Source of the DNA: an uncultured Bradyrhizobium sp.
GTDB taxonomy: Bacteria > Pseudomonadota > Alphaproteobacteria > Rhizobiales > Xanthobacteraceae
DNA: 64,000 nt
NCBI RefSeq assembly: GCF_936943645.1
Contig: NZ_CAKZJO010000087.1
Span: forward strand, 1-64,000
Direction of reading: 5' to 3'
Part shown: positions 63,501 through 64,000 of the stretch, piece after piece
Layout of the letters: each line of letters begins with the position of its first letter
Numbering within the stretch: position 1 is the first letter of the stretch
Translations under genes and position numbers: made by a program
The notes under the pieces: model-generated
What the model was told of the DNA's origin: nothing
Database searches by the model: none
The model's input: the letters and a program-made list of their open reading frames with translations, nothing else

Positions 63501-64000
63501 GACGGCAGCCAGAAGACCACGCCGACCCAGGTCGAAGACACGGCGGAGAATGCGGATAATTTCTGGTATTCAGCCAATACCGTCATCAAGGATGCGCAAC
63601 ACCACGACGTCCTCAAATTCTATGGGTTGACGCTCACGGGCGGCGACGCCGAAGGCGGCATCGCGGGTCTTGCCGCGTTCGGCGGACTTCTCGGCGCCAC
63701 CATCGGCATGGCCAATTTCTACAATTCCCTGGACGAGAACGGCAAATACGATCCGGCGCGCTCGGTCTATTTCGACGATCTGTTCCCCTGGATGACCTAC
63801 GTGTTCCGGCCCAACGCCAATGGCGGGCTGGATATGTATGTGACCAACCAGTTCGACCAGCTGTTCACGGCGGTGTTCGGCGGCACCTCGAGCGATGCCT
63901 ACAAGGCGCAGCAGGCGCTGGACGCGCAGGGCATCCTGAAGGGCTGGATGAAGGTCGAGAATTTCGACCTGGTCGGCAGCTTCATCGGGCAGCACCAGGC
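60501..64000 (+). CDS. RTX protein with N-terminal class 3 lipase domain (partial, runs off window)
   Basis: At least 1166 codons without a stop; the 3' end lies beyond the window. Residues 1-230 are a class 3 lipase domain: AYRGTDYDGTQG at 79-90 (oxyanion loop region), VTGHSLGGGLAG at 149-160 with nucleophile Ser153. Residues about 249-290 are hydrophobic and glycine-rich (GIIAGAVGIGLGVLANF and onward), like the membrane-inserting segment of RTX cytolysins. Nonapeptide-like calcium repeats appear at about 620-660 (GTSGNDLLILGAGND, GGRDMVLGGTGND) and again near 941-970 (DGGAGNDDILLVGGD, GGLGKDWIYN). No N-terminal signal, as expected for type I export by a C-terminal signal, which should lie past 64000. 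Encoded with a HlyC-like acyltransferase and a lipoprotein. Could be a phospholipase toxin or a secreted nutritional lipase. Confidence 0.88.
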   Translation, partial: MTLPITKQDLFLAILAMDSYHRGYGEQVIAVGRSATELGNATINTIAIPDGSIAAGFYASSYDVSRVSAITDPNKTVIAYRGTDYDGTQGYNIFRDVWNGWAVGAGLTGGFGLGSQAGMTIAYYESVVRALDDNPNRTIFDVDGAKPIVTGHSLGGGLAGFAAYLSGSTGVGFDHMPFGVAAIATLAYQVLNAVQIWNNDPAHADDQILATDVFTLDLLDKLKIHQPSFDVFKGISTAYEINAGLRNGIIAGAVGIGLGVLANFLLGGLLGPLPGALLAALGGVIAGGQVAAEANIDQTVMDTYGWTNPFPDQRHSQALLTILTFADLSKQTNSFYANWQNDRIANTGLWALFDGDLAKAAGADTSAISGLAHDQQKWTTILQTAIAYSALDEGTDASKPFGDTGVSALIDDWSQLGYVTVNLTNHNAFFDTPILFTSLLEAVFPKDVTSLMTRMVAQYAGALAINDVEDSEAKQVLGSDGAKGGIIALSDDNTALALDLSSILWGNVLKAGRDTEGPDRLAPVDEDKFRAAFFGQSAETNPSVISRLITGITGFAASKVDEEALKKLAAFWEASSGSIFDRYHLVTSAADDEITLSERTYKDKIPETKGDQVHVDVYIGTQGDDEVHGTSGNDLLILGAGNDVVYSRGGRDMVLGGTGNDEFVDEIGEQHSPQDDGSDIYVGDTLEKSMVQGFLDYLRGLVGAGDVDKVRYSVQDPVTHQLAAKGLQIVSGELVTYGTSKGIKLTVRDLNTGRVSSDIMIDIDIVELSERADFVSISDDLSKLPVIVDLSAPKSGVLGEQDFDTVSFEARANGVITINGSVADNSGGAGGIVDLTNSVALKLLRAFFKPEAELHFRGAENVILTSKDDVYFGGNLSNLLGVQQGFFGTANHDGFGKISGGDGKDLMVYYGAGHKDAGELIDPSKPDGPRAAEELSLTVDGGAGNDDILLVGGDRGIAAGGLGKDWIYNTSNGGIIWGDAVGGYYEKPVFDEDGNPVLNPDGSQKTTPTQVEDTAENADNFWYSANTVIKDAQHHDVLKFYGLTLTGGDAEGGIAGLAAFGGLLGATIGMANFYNSLDENGKYDPARSVYFDDLFPWMTYVFRPNANGGLDMYVTNQFDQLFTAVFGGTSSDAYKAQQALDAQGILKGWMKVENFDLVGSFIGQHQ

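Overview
The window is a GC-rich chromosomal segment from an alphaproteobacterium, most likely Bradyrhizobium or a close relative in the Hyphomicrobiales. The support is codon usage, the many Liv-type (branched-chain amino-acid type) ABC transporters, CaiB/BaiF CoA-transferases and orphan solute receptors, FixK-like operators, and gene families typical of that group. The genus is an inference from gene content, not a database match.

Region 1 (1-4.6 kb) is core genome: a nested palindromic intergenic repeat, a short leucine-rich leader ORF with a hairpin, leuA (2-isopropylmalate synthase), an orphan TRAP receptor, and a small periplasmic LTxxQ protein. It ends at tRNA-Lys(CTT).

Region 2 (4.6-12.9 kb) looks like an integrated, decayed genomic island. 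A 22-nt piece of the tRNA-Lys 3' end is repeated, with one mismatch, at 12849-12870. It is followed there by what looks like the tRNA's original terminator. The island carries a frameshifted DNA polymerase X remnant, a translationally coupled operon bglB-like/glucokinase/pfkB, a divergent clan-A glycoside hydrolase, PEP synthase, and a broken LolD-like ABC ATPase. No integrase is visible. Two FNR/FixK-type boxes (TTGA-N6-TCAA) lie at the two promoter regions, suggesting low-oxygen control of the sugar genes.

Region 3 (12.9-27.7 kb) is a catabolic cluster around a GntR regulator: PrpB and PrpF homologues on the minus strand; a tricarballylate-dehydrogenase-like flavoprotein, a short MmgE/PrpD-like protein, a complete Liv-type ABC importer, a hydroxyisobutyrate-dehydrogenase-family enzyme, an orphan TctC receptor, a metallo-hydrolase and an aldehyde dehydrogenase on the plus strand. 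GTATAC operators lie in front of both arms. The substrate is probably a tricarboxylate or an alkyl-substituted dicarboxylate.

Region 4 (27.9-46.99 kb) is a second catabolic regulon. Overlapping ATGCAT palindromes mark its promoters, and a second GntR regulator lies within it. It encodes a SucCD-like CoA ligase, two MaoC-type hydratases, a tandem pair of CaiB/BaiF CoA-transferases, a CitE-like lyase, a taurine/nitrate-type ABC importer, an isochorismatase-fold protein lacking its cysteine, and then a second Liv importer with an SDR, a hydroxyisobutyrate-dehydrogenase paralogue and an SMP-30 lactonase. The CoA enzymes match the steps of itaconate/mesaconate/citramalate breakdown to acetyl-CoA and pyruvate.

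Region 5 (47.0-54.2 kb) is a TetR-linked fatty or alicyclic acid operon: receptor, SDR, NDP-forming acyl-CoA synthetase and two acyl-CoA dehydrogenases.

Region 6 (54.8-64 kb, running off the end) is the most unusual part. It has a type I secretion ATPase and adaptor, a HlyC-family acyltransferase whose catalytic histidine seems replaced by tyrosine, a lipoprotein, and, overlapping the lipoprotein by 4 bp, a giant RTX protein. The RTX protein begins with a class 3 lipase domain and a glycine-rich hydrophobic segment. It reads as a secreted, possibly acyl-modified lipase toxin with a candidate lipoprotein immunity partner.
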